A stretch of DNA of 25,877 bases from VGWB01 sp964480945 (GTDB lineage Bacteria; Bacteroidota; Ignavibacteria; UBA10030): assembly GCA_964480945.1 (NCBI GenBank), contig CAYZRX010000060.1, positions 1 through 25,877 on the forward strand, in the 5' to 3' direction. A program made the position numbers and the translations under genes. A model generated the notes under the pieces. It was given only the letters and a program-made list of their open reading frames with translations, was not told where the DNA came from and made no database searches. This document shows, piece after piece, positions 15,915 through 24,893 of the stretch. How positions within the stretch are numbered: position 1 is the stretch's first letter; the number at the start of each line of letters is the position of its first letter.

Positions 15915-16040
15915 TGCCGTTTCCATAAAGTGATCTTGTGTTTATCGACTACGCGACTGCAAATGGAAACGAGCACTACTGCCTTTTTTAGAAAGAGCTC
16001 AGACAAGAAACACAAGATTTCTTTTTAGAGGTGGCACTAG
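15911..16040. mobile_element. MITE-like 130-bp element with CTAG at both ends
   Basis: The first 33 bases (15911-15943) and the reverse complement of the last 33 (16008-16040) agree at 26 positions. These include CTAGTGCC at the tips and ATCTTGTGTTT at the inner end. No coding capacity or transposase is present, as expected of a MITE mobilised in trans. CTAG at each tip may be a 4-bp target duplication (some IS5-group elements target YTAR). Deleting one CTAG plus the core restores a stop-CAGGT-ATG junction between the metalloenzyme and comEC genes, with an AAGGA ribosome site 13 bases from the ATG. This supports recent insertion. Confidence 0.65.
15912..15989 (+). terminator. Long hairpin plus T-run inside the repeat element
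   Basis: TAGTGC/CGTTTCCAT (15912-15926) pairs with ATGGAAACG/A/GCACTA (15963-15978): 15 pairs with one bulged A and a 36-base loop. Five bases later comes TTTTTT (15984-15989). It could work as a terminator within the operon. The same left arm can alternatively pair with the right end of the element, so two exclusive structures are possible. Confidence 0.4.
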
Positions 16041-16045
16041 CAGGT

Positions 16046-18466
16046 ATGGAGCAGACAAACCTCAGCCGAAGGCCCGCGGTGCGATTGGTCCTCCTGGTCA
16101 TTGCGGGGATCTTGCTGGCCCAGTACGTCACGCTCCGCCCGATCGCGGCGTACGCGGGTATCTTGATCGCCGCCCTCGCTGCGTTCGCCGGATACCTTCG
16201 CGGCGGTCGCTCGACGGCTTTCGCTGTGGGCATGCATCTTTCCGTGTTCTTGATCGGCTTCTATCTGGCATCTCTCGAGCGGCAACGGGTAGAGACCGAA
16301 ACGCTCAAGCCTCGCCAGTTCGATGAACCCATCGTGGCGCAGGGGTATCTCGAAGCCCAACCTGTCAAGAAGCCAAACCGTTACGAGCTCGTTGTGCGCA
16401 CCGCGAGGATTGTGAGGCCCGGCGAGGCAGGTGGAAGCCGGCGCCGGGTGCTTGTCATGGTGCGCAAGCGCAGTGTCACTGCAGCGTTGGATTCGTTGAG
16501 GACCGGCAGCGAGGTTTTGGTCCGCGGGCGCCTCGAACCGGTGCCTGGACCTCGTAACCCTGGGGATTTTGATTACGGCCGGTATCTGGCGCTGAACGGG
16601 ATCTTCGGCATCATTTCTGTCGGCGATAGCGGTCGGGTGGAGGTGCTACCGTCGGCTCGCGAAGGGACGCCGGCGTCATTCCTGGCGTCCGCGCAGAAGG
16701 CCGTCTATCAGATTCTCGACCGCTTCCATACTCGGGAACAGGCGAGCTTCCTGAAGGGTGTTGTCTTCGGATTCAGAAGCGACATTTCCCTCGATATCAA
16801 GCAATCGTTTATTGCCACGGGAACGATTCACGTCCTGGCTGTCTCAGGACTGCATGTCGGCGTGGTGGCCCTTATTTTCTATTCCCTCGGCGGACTTTTC
16901 CGTCTCTCAAAGCGGTGGGTCGTGGCAGTGACGATCCTCGGCCTGGTCTGCTACATGTTCATCACAGGTCAGAGCCCCTCCGTCGTTCGAGCGACGATCA
17001 TGGCCACTGTCATCCTCCTCGGCACGTTGTTCGAGCGAAAGACGGATGTCTACAATTCACTGGCGGCTGCCGGCTTGCTGATGCTATTGTGGGATCCGAA
17101 ATACCTCTTCGAGGTGGGATTCCAACTATCGTTCGCTGCTGTCCTCTCGATCGTCTACCTCTATCCAAAGCTGGAGTCCCTTATCCGCAGGATACCCGAG
17201 CGCTTCGAGGAAATCAAGGCGATCGATTACGTGCTGAAGCTCTTTGCGGTCTCGCTCGCTGCGCAGCTGGGGACCCTTCCCTTCACGGCGTACTATTTCG
17301 GCCGGGTGTCCGTGGTGTCGCTGGTCGCGAACCTTGTCGTCGTACCGGTCTGCGGGTTCAATGTGATGCTTGGCTTTGCTACCGTAGCCTTTTCATATGT
17401 CTCCGATTGGGTGGCGCAGTGTTACGCCGAGCTTAATGGGGTCCTTGTCACGTTTCTCCTCGGTTTTGTCAAAGCGGCGGCAAAGGTCCCGCTGGCGTAC
17501 TATGAGACAGCAGGTGTCGCGGTTTCCTTCCCCATCTTCTATTATCTGGGAGTCGGCGCAGTGTTCAGCGCAAACAGACCGCGAACCCTCGTGAAGTGTG
17601 TCATCGCCCTCCTTGTCGCGCTCAACGTGTTTCTCTACCACGACCTCTTCCAAGCGCAAAGACGTTCCCTCGTCCTCACCGCGCTCGACGTCGGACAGGG
17701 GGATGCTCTCTTTCTGGAGTTTCCGAATCGGAAGCGCGTGCTCATCGATGCCGGACCGAAAAGCTTCGACTATGATGCGGGTGAGCGGCTCGTTGCACCG
17801 TTCCTCAAGCGAAAGGGAATTGAGTCGATCGACGCCATCATCGTTACGCACGCCCACGCAGACCACCTCGGTGGAGTTCAGTACCTCCTTGAGCATTTCC
17901 ATGTGGGGAGGCTGATCCAGGCGGGAAACCCGCCGGCGTCTCGACTTTATAACGAGGTTGTCGCCGCCGCGCAACGGAACCATGTCCTCCTCCAGCGGGC
18001 GTCCATGGGTGAGGCCTTGTCGATCGATACGACGGCGCGCGTCTTCGTCCTCAGTCCGGACGCACGAAGGGATAGCTCCAGGAATCTGAATAACCGGTCG
18101 ATTGTTTTGAAGGTCGTCTACGGCGGGACCTCGTTCCTGCTGCCGGGCGACGCGGAGACCGAGGTAGAGGATGATGTTCTTCGCCGGTTTGGCCCGATCC
18201 TTTCGAGCGACGTCCTGAAAGCGGGCCACCACGGATCCAACACGAGCTCGAGCGTCGCGTTTCTCGAGAGAGTCCGACCGGCCATCGCTCTTATCTCTGT
18301 GGGAAGGTACAACAAGTTCGGCCATCCGTCGCCGATCGTCCTCTCACGTTTCAATCAGATGGGAGTTCAGGTCGAGAGAACGGACTACGACGGTGCTGCC
18401 GTGGTTCGAAGCGACGGCGCAAGGTGCGAAGTGGTTGAGTGGAGGGACAGGAGGTCGAGACTGTAA
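16046..18466 (+). CDS. comEC: ComEC/Rec2 DNA-uptake channel
   Basis: ComEC forms the inner-membrane channel that brings single-stranded DNA into the cell during natural transformation. From ATG 16046 the product is 806 residues, with all three expected parts. There is an N-terminal domain with membrane helices and a DUF4131/OB-like region (residues 1-200). A polytopic competence domain (about 230-500) contains LAVSGLHVG. A C-terminal metallo-beta-lactamase domain (about 545-790) carries HAHADH at 602-607 and GHHGSNTSS. A GTG at 16031 would add five residues but lies inside the inserted element and lacks a ribosome site. The reconstructed pre-insertion junction also favours the ATG. The nearest ribosome site now, GAGGTGG at 16028-16034, is supplied by the element. 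No other competence gene is in the window. Confidence 0.93.
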   Translation: MEQTNLSRRPAVRLVLLVIAGILLAQYVTLRPIAAYAGILIAALAAFAGYLRGGRSTAFAVGMHLSVFLIGFYLASLERQRVETETLKPRQFDEPIVAQGYLEAQPVKKPNRYELVVRTARIVRPGEAGGSRRRVLVMVRKRSVTAALDSLRTGSEVLVRGRLEPVPGPRNPGDFDYGRYLALNGIFGIISVGDSGRVEVLPSAREGTPASFLASAQKAVYQILDRFHTREQASFLKGVVFGFRSDISLDIKQSFIATGTIHVLAVSGLHVGVVALIFYSLGGLFRLSKRWVVAVTILGLVCYMFITGQSPSVVRATIMATVILLGTLFERKTDVYNSLAAAGLLMLLWDPKYLFEVGFQLSFAAVLSIVYLYPKLESLIRRIPERFEEIKAIDYVLKLFAVSLAAQLGTLPFTAYYFGRVSVVSLVANLVVVPVCGFNVMLGFATVAFSYVSDWVAQCYAELNGVLVTFLLGFVKAAAKVPLAYYETAGVAVSFPIFYYLGVGAVFSANRPRTLVKCVIALLVALNVFLYHDLFQAQRRSLVLTALDVGQGDALFLEFPNRKRVLIDAGPKSFDYDAGERLVAPFLKRKGIESIDAIIVTHAHADHLGGVQYLLEHFHVGRLIQAGNPPASRLYNEVVAAAQRNHVLLQRASMGEALSIDTTARVFVLSPDARRDSSRNLNNRSIVLKVVYGGTSFLLPGDAETEVEDDVLRRFGPILSSDVLKAGHHGSNTSSSVAFLERVRPAIALISVGRYNKFGHPSPIVLSRFNQMGVQVERTDYDGAAVVRSDGARCEVVEWRDRRSRL

Positions 18467-18537
18467 CAGTTGGGGCAAGCTCAGTTGCAAGAAGAATGGA
18501 ACTTGTCTCGGGTTCACGAGGTCAGCAGGAGGAATCG

Positions 18538-20181
<1,644 letters not shown>

Positions 20182-20239
20182 TATTCCTTGCAGCTGAGAT
20201 TCGCGCGCGGGTCGAATCGATCACCGTCTGTCATCTTCC

Positions 20240-20263
20240 CGGAGGTTTCAGCTCCGTTCTTTG
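20240..20263 (+). terminator. Weak terminator-like hairpin after mutase gene
   Basis: CGGAG (20240-20244) and CTCCG (20252-20256) enclose a 7-base loop and are followed by TTCTTTG. The stem is only 5 bp. The place is sensible, between the mutase stop and the next promoter. Confidence 0.3.
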
Positions 20264-20289
20264 TCTCTTGTCTCCTTTTTCTCTATATT
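20261..20289 (+). promoter_or_regulatory. Promoter of RNA methyltransferase gene (leaderless?)
   Basis: TTGTCT at 20261-20266, 17-bp spacer, TATATT at 20284-20289. Only five bases separate the -10 from the GTG start at 20295, so transcription would begin at or within a base or two of the start codon. That implies a leaderless message. Confidence 0.5.
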
Positions 20290-20294
20290 GAGCC

Positions 20295-21095
20295 GTGCAA
20301 ATTTCGAAGGCAGAGCTGAAATACCTGGCCTCCCTCTCGCAGAAGAAGGTCCGCTCCAAGGAGCAGAAATTCCTCCTCGAGGGCTGGCGAGCCCTCAAAG
20401 ACGTCCTCAATTCGCCCCACAAAATCGAGCTGGTCGCGGTTGTCTCGAGATACCTGGAAGACCCGGACTACGAGAATATCCTTTCCCAGCTCAAGCAGCG
20501 GCGGACCCCTCTGAAGGAAATCAGTCCAACCGATCTCAAGAAGGTCGCCGACACCGTTCATTCGCAGGGCGTTCTGGCGCTGGTTCATCAGCGACGCTTT
20601 TTCCTGGATGATGAATTGGTGCGCAAAGCGAGGCTCGTGGTTGCGGCAGACGCGGTGAATGACCCCGGCAACGTTGGCTCGATCCTTCGCTCAGCCGATT
20701 GGTTCGGTGTGGATGCGGTTCTGCTGGGCAATGGATGTGTCGAGCTTCACAACGAGAAGGTCGTGCGTTCGACCGTCGGCTCGATGTTCCACCTCCCCGT
20801 TGTGGAAGACCTCGATCTCCCTCAAACGTTGGTGCGAATGAAGCAGGACGGGTTCGTCATCGTTGCGCTCTCCGCCGACGGGGACAAGATCTATACAGAA
20901 CTGGAAACAAAAGGGAAGCAGATCTTCGTCGTGGGCAATGAGGCGCACGGGGTATCTCCCGACGTTCGCCGAGCTGCGGACGTCGTTGTGAAGATCCCGA
21001 GAGCCGGGAAAGCCGAATCGCTCAATGTCGGTGTTGCATGCGGGATTATGCTCGCGCATGCCCGCGCGGCAATGAAGGAGCGCGAGACACGCTGA
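20295..21095 (+). CDS. TrmH/SpoU-family RNA methyltransferase
   Basis: This 266-residue enzyme of the SPOUT superfamily uses SAM to 2'-O-methylate ribose in rRNA or tRNA; which position is not clear from sequence. The N-terminal part (residues 1-95: ISKAELKYLASL, KFLLEGWRALKD) matches the SpoU substrate-binding domain. The knotted catalytic domain shows motif 1 NDPGNVGSILRSA from residue 122, motif 2 VGNEAHGVS around 213-221 and motif 3 IPRAGKAESLNVGVA. The GTG start is supported because the family starts with this ISKAELKYL block, although there is no ribosome site. The start of the next gene lies 7 bp past the stop, so they are cotranscribed. Confidence 0.92.
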   Translation: MQISKAELKYLASLSQKKVRSKEQKFLLEGWRALKDVLNSPHKIELVAVVSRYLEDPDYENILSQLKQRRTPLKEISPTDLKKVADTVHSQGVLALVHQRRFFLDDELVRKARLVVAADAVNDPGNVGSILRSADWFGVDAVLLGNGCVELHNEKVVRSTVGSMFHLPVVEDLDLPQTLVRMKQDGFVIVALSADGDKIYTELETKGKQIFVVGNEAHGVSPDVRRAADVVVKIPRAGKAESLNVGVACGIMLAHARAAMKERETR

Positions 21096-21102
21096 GTCTG
21101 AC

Positions 21103-22038
21103 ATGATTACATCTGTTCCGGGATTCAAGGTCGGTCACTACACGGACAGGATAGGCATGACCGGCTGTACGGTCATTCTCTGTCCGCCGAAGACGCGTGG
21201 GAGCTGCGAAGTGCGCGGGAATTCACCCGGTACCCGCGAGCTCGCGCTGCTGGCGCCCGAGAAATCCATGCAGGAGGTGCACGCGATCCTCCTCACCGGC
21301 GGAAGCGCGTTCGGATTGTCTGCTGCCGAAGGCGTTGTACGATGGCTTGAAGAACACGACACCGGCTACCAGACCCCATGGGCGAAGGTGCCGATCGTGC
21401 CCGCGGCCGTTGTGTTCGACCTGAATGTCGGGAGCAGTCAGGTCAGACCCGACGCTGCAGCAGGCTACAAAGCATGCAATGCTGCCACGGCCGGCCAAGT
21501 CGAAGAGGGGAGCGTGGGCGTCGGCATGGGCACGACGGTGGGAAAGTGGAAAGGGTTCGGACACTGGATGAAGGGCGGAGTGGGCACCGCCTTCGCGGAA
21601 CTTTCCGGGTTGAAGGTGGGTGCGCTCGCAGTGGTGAATTCGGTCGGCGACATTATCGATGGCGACGGCAGGGTGCTCGCGGGTGCGCGATCGGCGGACG
21701 GTACCTTCTTCGGTGAAACCGACGTGCATCGTCCGCTCGCCCGGGGAAAAGTGCTCGGGCAAACGAACACGACGCTCACGGTCGTTGCGACGAATGCGAA
21801 CCTGTCGAAGCTGGAGCTCTTCCGTATCGCCCAGCGAATGCACGATGGCTACGCGCGCGCCATTGTGCCGGCACACACGTCGTTCGATGGTGACGTTTCC
21901 TTCGCACTTTCGTGCGGTGCTGTTGAGGCGGATCTGGATCTCGTCGGAGAGGTCGCCGCGCAGGTGACGGCAGAAGCGATTCGCCGGGGCGTTCGAGCGG
22001 CGATCAGCGTGGTGGGCGTTCCGGGGCTGGCAGGCTGA
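21103..22038 (+). CDS. P1-family self-processing peptidase (DmpA/NylC type)
   Basis: This 311-residue N-terminal-nucleophile hydrolase belongs to the DmpA/BapA/NylC group. Members cut themselves into two chains and then remove N-terminal residues or open amide oligomers; the substrate here is unknown. Visible family marks are LTGGSAFGLSAAEGV, VGVGMGTTVGKW and the cleavage site QTNTTLTVVATNA, where self-cleavage between N222 and T223 would expose Thr as nucleophile. This agrees with NylC-type (Asn-Thr) and not DmpA-type (Gly-Ser) processing. No signal peptide is seen, so it is cytoplasmic. It is the second gene of a pair with the RNA methyltransferase; the spacing is 7 bp and there is no obvious ribosome site, suggesting coupling. 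Confidence 0.9.
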   Translation: MITSVPGFKVGHYTDRIGMTGCTVILCPPKTRGSCEVRGNSPGTRELALLAPEKSMQEVHAILLTGGSAFGLSAAEGVVRWLEEHDTGYQTPWAKVPIVPAAVVFDLNVGSSQVRPDAAAGYKACNAATAGQVEEGSVGVGMGTTVGKWKGFGHWMKGGVGTAFAELSGLKVGALAVVNSVGDIIDGDGRVLAGARSADGTFFGETDVHRPLARGKVLGQTNTTLTVVATNANLSKLELFRIAQRMHDGYARAIVPAHTSFDGDVSFALSCGAVEADLDLVGEVAAQVTAEAIRRGVRAAISVVGVPGLAG

Positions 22039-22049
22039 ACGCAACTTTT
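22016..22049 (+). terminator. Probable terminator overlapping the peptidase stop
   Basis: GCGTTC (22016-22021) pairs with GAACGC (22037-22042) across a 15-base loop, followed by AAC and TTTTT. The hairpin includes the TGA stop. The loop is long, but the place fits, since a new promoter follows about 60 bp downstream. Confidence 0.4.
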
Positions 22050-22106
22050 TCCGATGCTGATCGTCAACTCCCTGATGGCAGGAGTCACGGATCGGAACCG
22101 GTTTCG

Positions 22107-22135
22107 TTGGATTCTTCTTGAAATTGAGCTATATT
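22107..22135 (+). promoter_or_regulatory. Promoter of the Nudix-pfkB-mtnA-recO unit
   Basis: TTGGAT at 22107-22112, 17-bp spacer, TATATT at 22130-22135. Transcription would start near 22143, about 260 nt before the Nudix ATG at 22405. No other promoter-like site was noticed between here and the right edge. Confidence 0.5.
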
Positions 22136-22297
22136 TTTCTGCGCGAGTCAACGGGGAGGTGCTCACCGCACAACCTGACGGCTTGCGTCTGCTGCAGTTC
22201 TGCGAATCAAGCTTCTGCTGGAGAAGGAAAAGGACGTGGGCGGATCCTAAGGGATTCTGATCTGCCCTCGCAAACTCGCAACGAATGAAGACCTCCT

Positions 22298-22330
22298 GGG
22301 CGCCGAACAAGGTTCCCTTGCCTCGCGCCT
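22298..22330 (+). other. Nested hairpin in the long leader
   Basis: GGCGC (22299-22303) pairs with GCGCC (22325-22329). Inside this CAAGG (22308-22312) pairs with CCTTG (22316-22320) around TTC, with a CGAA/CCTC-type internal loop between the stems. There is no T-run. It may be a folded regulatory part of the leader RNA. Confidence 0.35.
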
Positions 22331-22404
22331 TCTCAGATCTTGAGCTCGATTGCCGTCCTGAGGTTCGCTTTGGGACGGAAAGAAACAGGCGCGTGTAGAT
22401 CGGA

Positions 22405-22872
22405 ATGTCGACCATTGTCTGTCGCATCATCGAAGTCTGTGTGTTCAAACGGGAAGATGGCGGTCCGAAATATCTTCTTCTCAAACGGTCGAACAATGAT
22501 CGCATCTATCCTGGGATCTGGCAGCTGGTTACGGGAACGATGCATCAGGGCGAGACAGCGTTGAACGCGGCTCTGAGGGAGCTGGCTGAAGAATCGGACT
22601 TGCAGCCGGTACGGCTCTGGGTTGCGCCTCACGTGAGCGCGTTCTACGTTGCTACCGACGACACCATGCAGATAAGTCCGCTCTTTGCGGCGGAGGTGTC
22701 GAGTTCCGGCGATCTGCGGCTGTCGGCGGAGCACCAGGCCTTCGGCTGGTATCCCTACGAGGAGGCTCGGGAGCTGTTGGTATGGCCCGGCCAGCGGCGG
22801 GGCCTGGAGATCGTTCAGCAGTACATCCTCGGCGGAGAGAAAGCGGCGGAGCTAACTCAACTTTCACTCTAA
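22405..22872 (+). CDS. Nudix hydrolase
   Basis: This is a 155-residue pyrophosphohydrolase of the Nudix family, which cleaves nucleoside diphosphates linked to another moiety using Mg2+ or Mn2+. The Nudix box spans residues 44-66 (GTMHQGE, then RELAEESDL) and keeps the G, E and REL-EE residues. The usual Gly near the end of the box is Asp, a mild deviation. The layout (box early, WQLVTG before it, short C-terminal part) is similar to NudB-like dihydroneopterin-triphosphate or dATP pyrophosphatases, but the substrate cannot be assigned. The ATG at 22405 lacks a strong ribosome site. It is the first gene after a long leader and is followed after 22 bp by the PfkB kinase. Confidence 0.9.
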   Translation: MSTIVCRIIEVCVFKREDGGPKYLLLKRSNNDRIYPGIWQLVTGTMHQGETALNAALRELAEESDLQPVRLWVAPHVSAFYVATDDTMQISPLFAAEVSSSGDLRLSAEHQAFGWYPYEEARELLVWPGQRRGLEIVQQYILGGEKAAELTQLSL

Positions 22873-22894
22873 ATTCAGACGGAAGGAGCTTCCT

Positions 22895-23809
22895 TTGGGC
22901 CTACTCGTCGTCGGTTCGGTAGCGTTCGACTCGGTCGAGACACCGTTTGGAAACGTGAAGGATGCGCTGGGAGGGTCTGCCATCTATATCTCGGTGGCGG
23001 CCAGCTACTTCACGGCCCCCATTCGGCTCGTCGCCATCGTCGGCGGCGATTTTCCCCAGAATTATATGGACTTCCTGGAGGAACGGGGAATTGATCTCGA
23101 CGGCCTTCAAGTTGTTCGAGAGGGAAAGACCTTTCGGTGGGGAGGGAGATACCACTACGATCTGAACATGCGTGACTCGATGTACACGGACTTGAACGTC
23201 TTCGAGAAGTTCAACCCGGTGATCCCGAACGGCTTCAAGCGGAGCGCCTACGTGTGCCTGGGAAACATCGATCCGGTCCTGCAGCGGCAAGTTCTCGGTA
23301 GGGTCAACAAGCCGAGGCTGGTCGTCGGGGATACGATGAACTACTGGATCGAGAACAAACCCCGCGAGCTTGCCGAGACGATGAAGGTGATGGATGTTAT
23401 CGTCGTGAATGAATCGGAGGCCCGTCTGCTCACCCACGAGCCGAATCTGATCAAGGCTGCGAAGAGGATCATCGAGATGGGGCCGAAGATCATTATCATC
23501 AAGAAGGGCGAGCACGGCGCGTTGCTCGTGACGGAGGAGACGATCTTCTCGGCTCCGGCTTATCCGCTGGAGAACATCTACGACCCGACCGGCGCAGGGG
23601 ATGCATTCGCCGGCGGATTCGTGGGCTGGCTGGCGAGAACGGATGACCATTCGCCGGACAATCTGAAGCGCGCCGTCGTCTATGGAAGCACTCTCGCTTC
23701 CTTCTGCGTCGAGAAGTTCAGCATTGACGGTTTGAAGGACCTGACCTACCTGCAGATTCAGGATCGCTACCGGTCGTTCATGCGGCTCTCGAGCTTCGAC
23801 GAACTGTAG
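22895..23809 (+). CDS. PfkB-family sugar/nucleoside kinase
   Basis: This 304-residue ribokinase-fold kinase phosphorylates a sugar or nucleoside with ATP; the substrate is not certain. The N-terminal glycine motif (DALGGSAIYISVAA) and the C-terminal signature DPTGAGDAFAGGFVG are both present, with D236 as the catalytic base. The start is a TTG at 22895, supported by GGAAGGAG at 22881-22888 with six bases of spacing and by the immediate LLVVGSVAFD beta strand. It is placed directly before mtnA (6 bp), so it may act in methylthioadenosine or ribose-1-phosphate salvage, for example as an alternative methylthioribose kinase. That assignment is inference from neighbours only. Confidence 0.9.
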   Translation: MGLLVVGSVAFDSVETPFGNVKDALGGSAIYISVAASYFTAPIRLVAIVGGDFPQNYMDFLEERGIDLDGLQVVREGKTFRWGGRYHYDLNMRDSMYTDLNVFEKFNPVIPNGFKRSAYVCLGNIDPVLQRQVLGRVNKPRLVVGDTMNYWIENKPRELAETMKVMDVIVVNESEARLLTHEPNLIKAAKRIIEMGPKIIIIKKGEHGALLVTEETIFSAPAYPLENIYDPTGAGDAFAGGFVGWLARTDDHSPDNLKRAVVYGSTLASFCVEKFSIDGLKDLTYLQIQDRYRSFMRLSSFDEL

Positions 23810-23815
23810 AGGCGT

Positions 23816-24883
23816 ATGAAAGCCATCGAGTGGAAGAACGGAACCGTGCGCTTCCTCGACCAGCGGAAACTTCCGCTCGAAGAAGTGTATGTGGAGACCG
23901 ACGACGAGACGGTCGTTGCGGAAGCGATCAAGACCCTCGCCATCCGCGGAGCGCCCCTCATCGGAATCGCTGCTGCCTACGGGTTCGCCCTCGCGTTCAA
24001 AAAGCTCTCGTCGTATGACGGGCGCAGCCTGATCGCGCTCATCGAGAAAACCACGAACCTGTTTGCCTCCACCCGGCCCACAGCGGTGAATCTCTTCTGG
24101 GCCCTCAATCGGATGAGGAACACCGTCATCGATTCGTCCGGCGGCGGTCCTGAGGAGATCCAGTCGAAGTTGCTCTCGCAGGCGCAGAAGATCCATGCTG
24201 ATGACGAAGAAATGTGCCGCGCGATCGGCCGGCTCGGTGCCGAGCTGTTGCCGAATGCGGCCAGCGTCCTGACGCACTGCAACACCGGGAGTCTGGCGAC
24301 GGGTGGAAACGGCACCGCGCAGAGCGTCATCACGACCGCCTGGGAACTTCTCAAGCTCAAGCACGTCTATATCGATGAAACTCGCCCTCTCCTTCAGGGT
24401 GCTCGGTTGACGGCGTGGGAGCTGCAGAAACTCCAGATCCCCTTCACTTTGATCACGGACAATACCGCAGCCTTTCTGATGCAGCGGGGGGAGATCAACG
24501 CCGTCGTCGTCGGAGCAGATCGCATCACGCTGAACGGGGATGTCGCGAACAAGGTGGGAAGCTATGGGTTGGCCGTGCTGGCGAAGCACCACGGGATACC
24601 GTTCTATGTCGCCGCGCCGACCTCCACGATTGACCTAGAGATGGTCAGGGGCGCTGAGATACCGATCGAGCAGCGGGATCCCACGGAGGTGACCGAGATC
24701 CTCGGCCGTCAGGTCGCTCCGGCGGGGGTCCATGTCTACTCCCCGGCGTTCGACGTGACCCCCAACGAGCTGATAAAGGCGATTATCACCGAGAAAGGGG
24801 TCATGCGGAACCCTTATCGGATGGCAATGGAGGAGTTGAAGAGAAAGGAACTCTCTTCGATGGTCCGGAAGGCGGTCTTTTGA
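23816..24883 (+). CDS. mtnA: Methylthioribose-1-phosphate isomerase
   Basis: MtnA converts 5-methylthioribose-1-phosphate to 5-methylthioribulose-1-phosphate in the methionine salvage pathway. The 355-residue product has normal length and the eIF2B-like fold. Motifs include IRGAPLIGIAAAYG, RPTAVNLFWAL, the catalytic C155 in THCNTGSLAT and D235 in VGADRI. These correspond to the Cys/Asp pair known from Bacillus MtnA with the same 80-residue separation. IDETRPLLQGARLTAWEL is also typical. A ribose-1,5-bisphosphate isomerase is a related alternative but fits less well. The ATG lies 6 bp after the kinase stop, and recO starts 10 bp after its own stop. No other methionine-salvage gene is in the window. 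Confidence 0.94.
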   Translation: MKAIEWKNGTVRFLDQRKLPLEEVYVETDDETVVAEAIKTLAIRGAPLIGIAAAYGFALAFKKLSSYDGRSLIALIEKTTNLFASTRPTAVNLFWALNRMRNTVIDSSGGGPEEIQSKLLSQAQKIHADDEEMCRAIGRLGAELLPNAASVLTHCNTGSLATGGNGTAQSVITTAWELLKLKHVYIDETRPLLQGARLTAWELQKLQIPFTLITDNTAAFLMQRGEINAVVVGADRITLNGDVANKVGSYGLAVLAKHHGIPFYVAAPTSTIDLEMVRGAEIPIEQRDPTEVTEILGRQVAPAGVHVYSPAFDVTPNELIKAIITEKGVMRNPYRMAMEELKRKELSSMVRKAVF

Positions 24884-24893
24884 AGAGGATGTG

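Larger units (their letters stand above)
22039..22404 (+). other. 366-bp non-coding gap with promoter and long leader
   Basis: Between the P1 peptidase and the Nudix gene there is no convincing gene. A 68-codon frame at 22054-22260 shows no family features and crosses the promoter. The gap contains a promoter at 22107-22135, two near-copies of TCTGCTGSAG (about 22187 and 22211), and a nested hairpin at 22298-22330. A leader of about 260 nt upstream of the Nudix start is unusual for this window. No known riboswitch or small RNA was recognised. Confidence 0.5.

Noticed and set aside
18460..18470. ACTGT-A-ACAGT palindrome at the comEC stop
   Set aside because: It has 5-bp arms with a single-base centre and no T-run; this is easily chance.
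20205..20225. GGTCGAATC, resembling a tRNA T-loop
   Set aside because: No complementary stem and no cloverleaf are possible in the surrounding bases.
22054..22260. 68-codon + strand frame in the long gap
   Set aside because: It overlaps the promoter, has no ribosome site and has an unremarkable sequence; it is more likely leader RNA.
22901..24592. 563-codon minus-strand open frame opposite the PfkB kinase and mtnA
   Set aside because: Both genes beneath it have complete diagnostic motifs. The antisense product has no recognisable domain and spans a real gene boundary.
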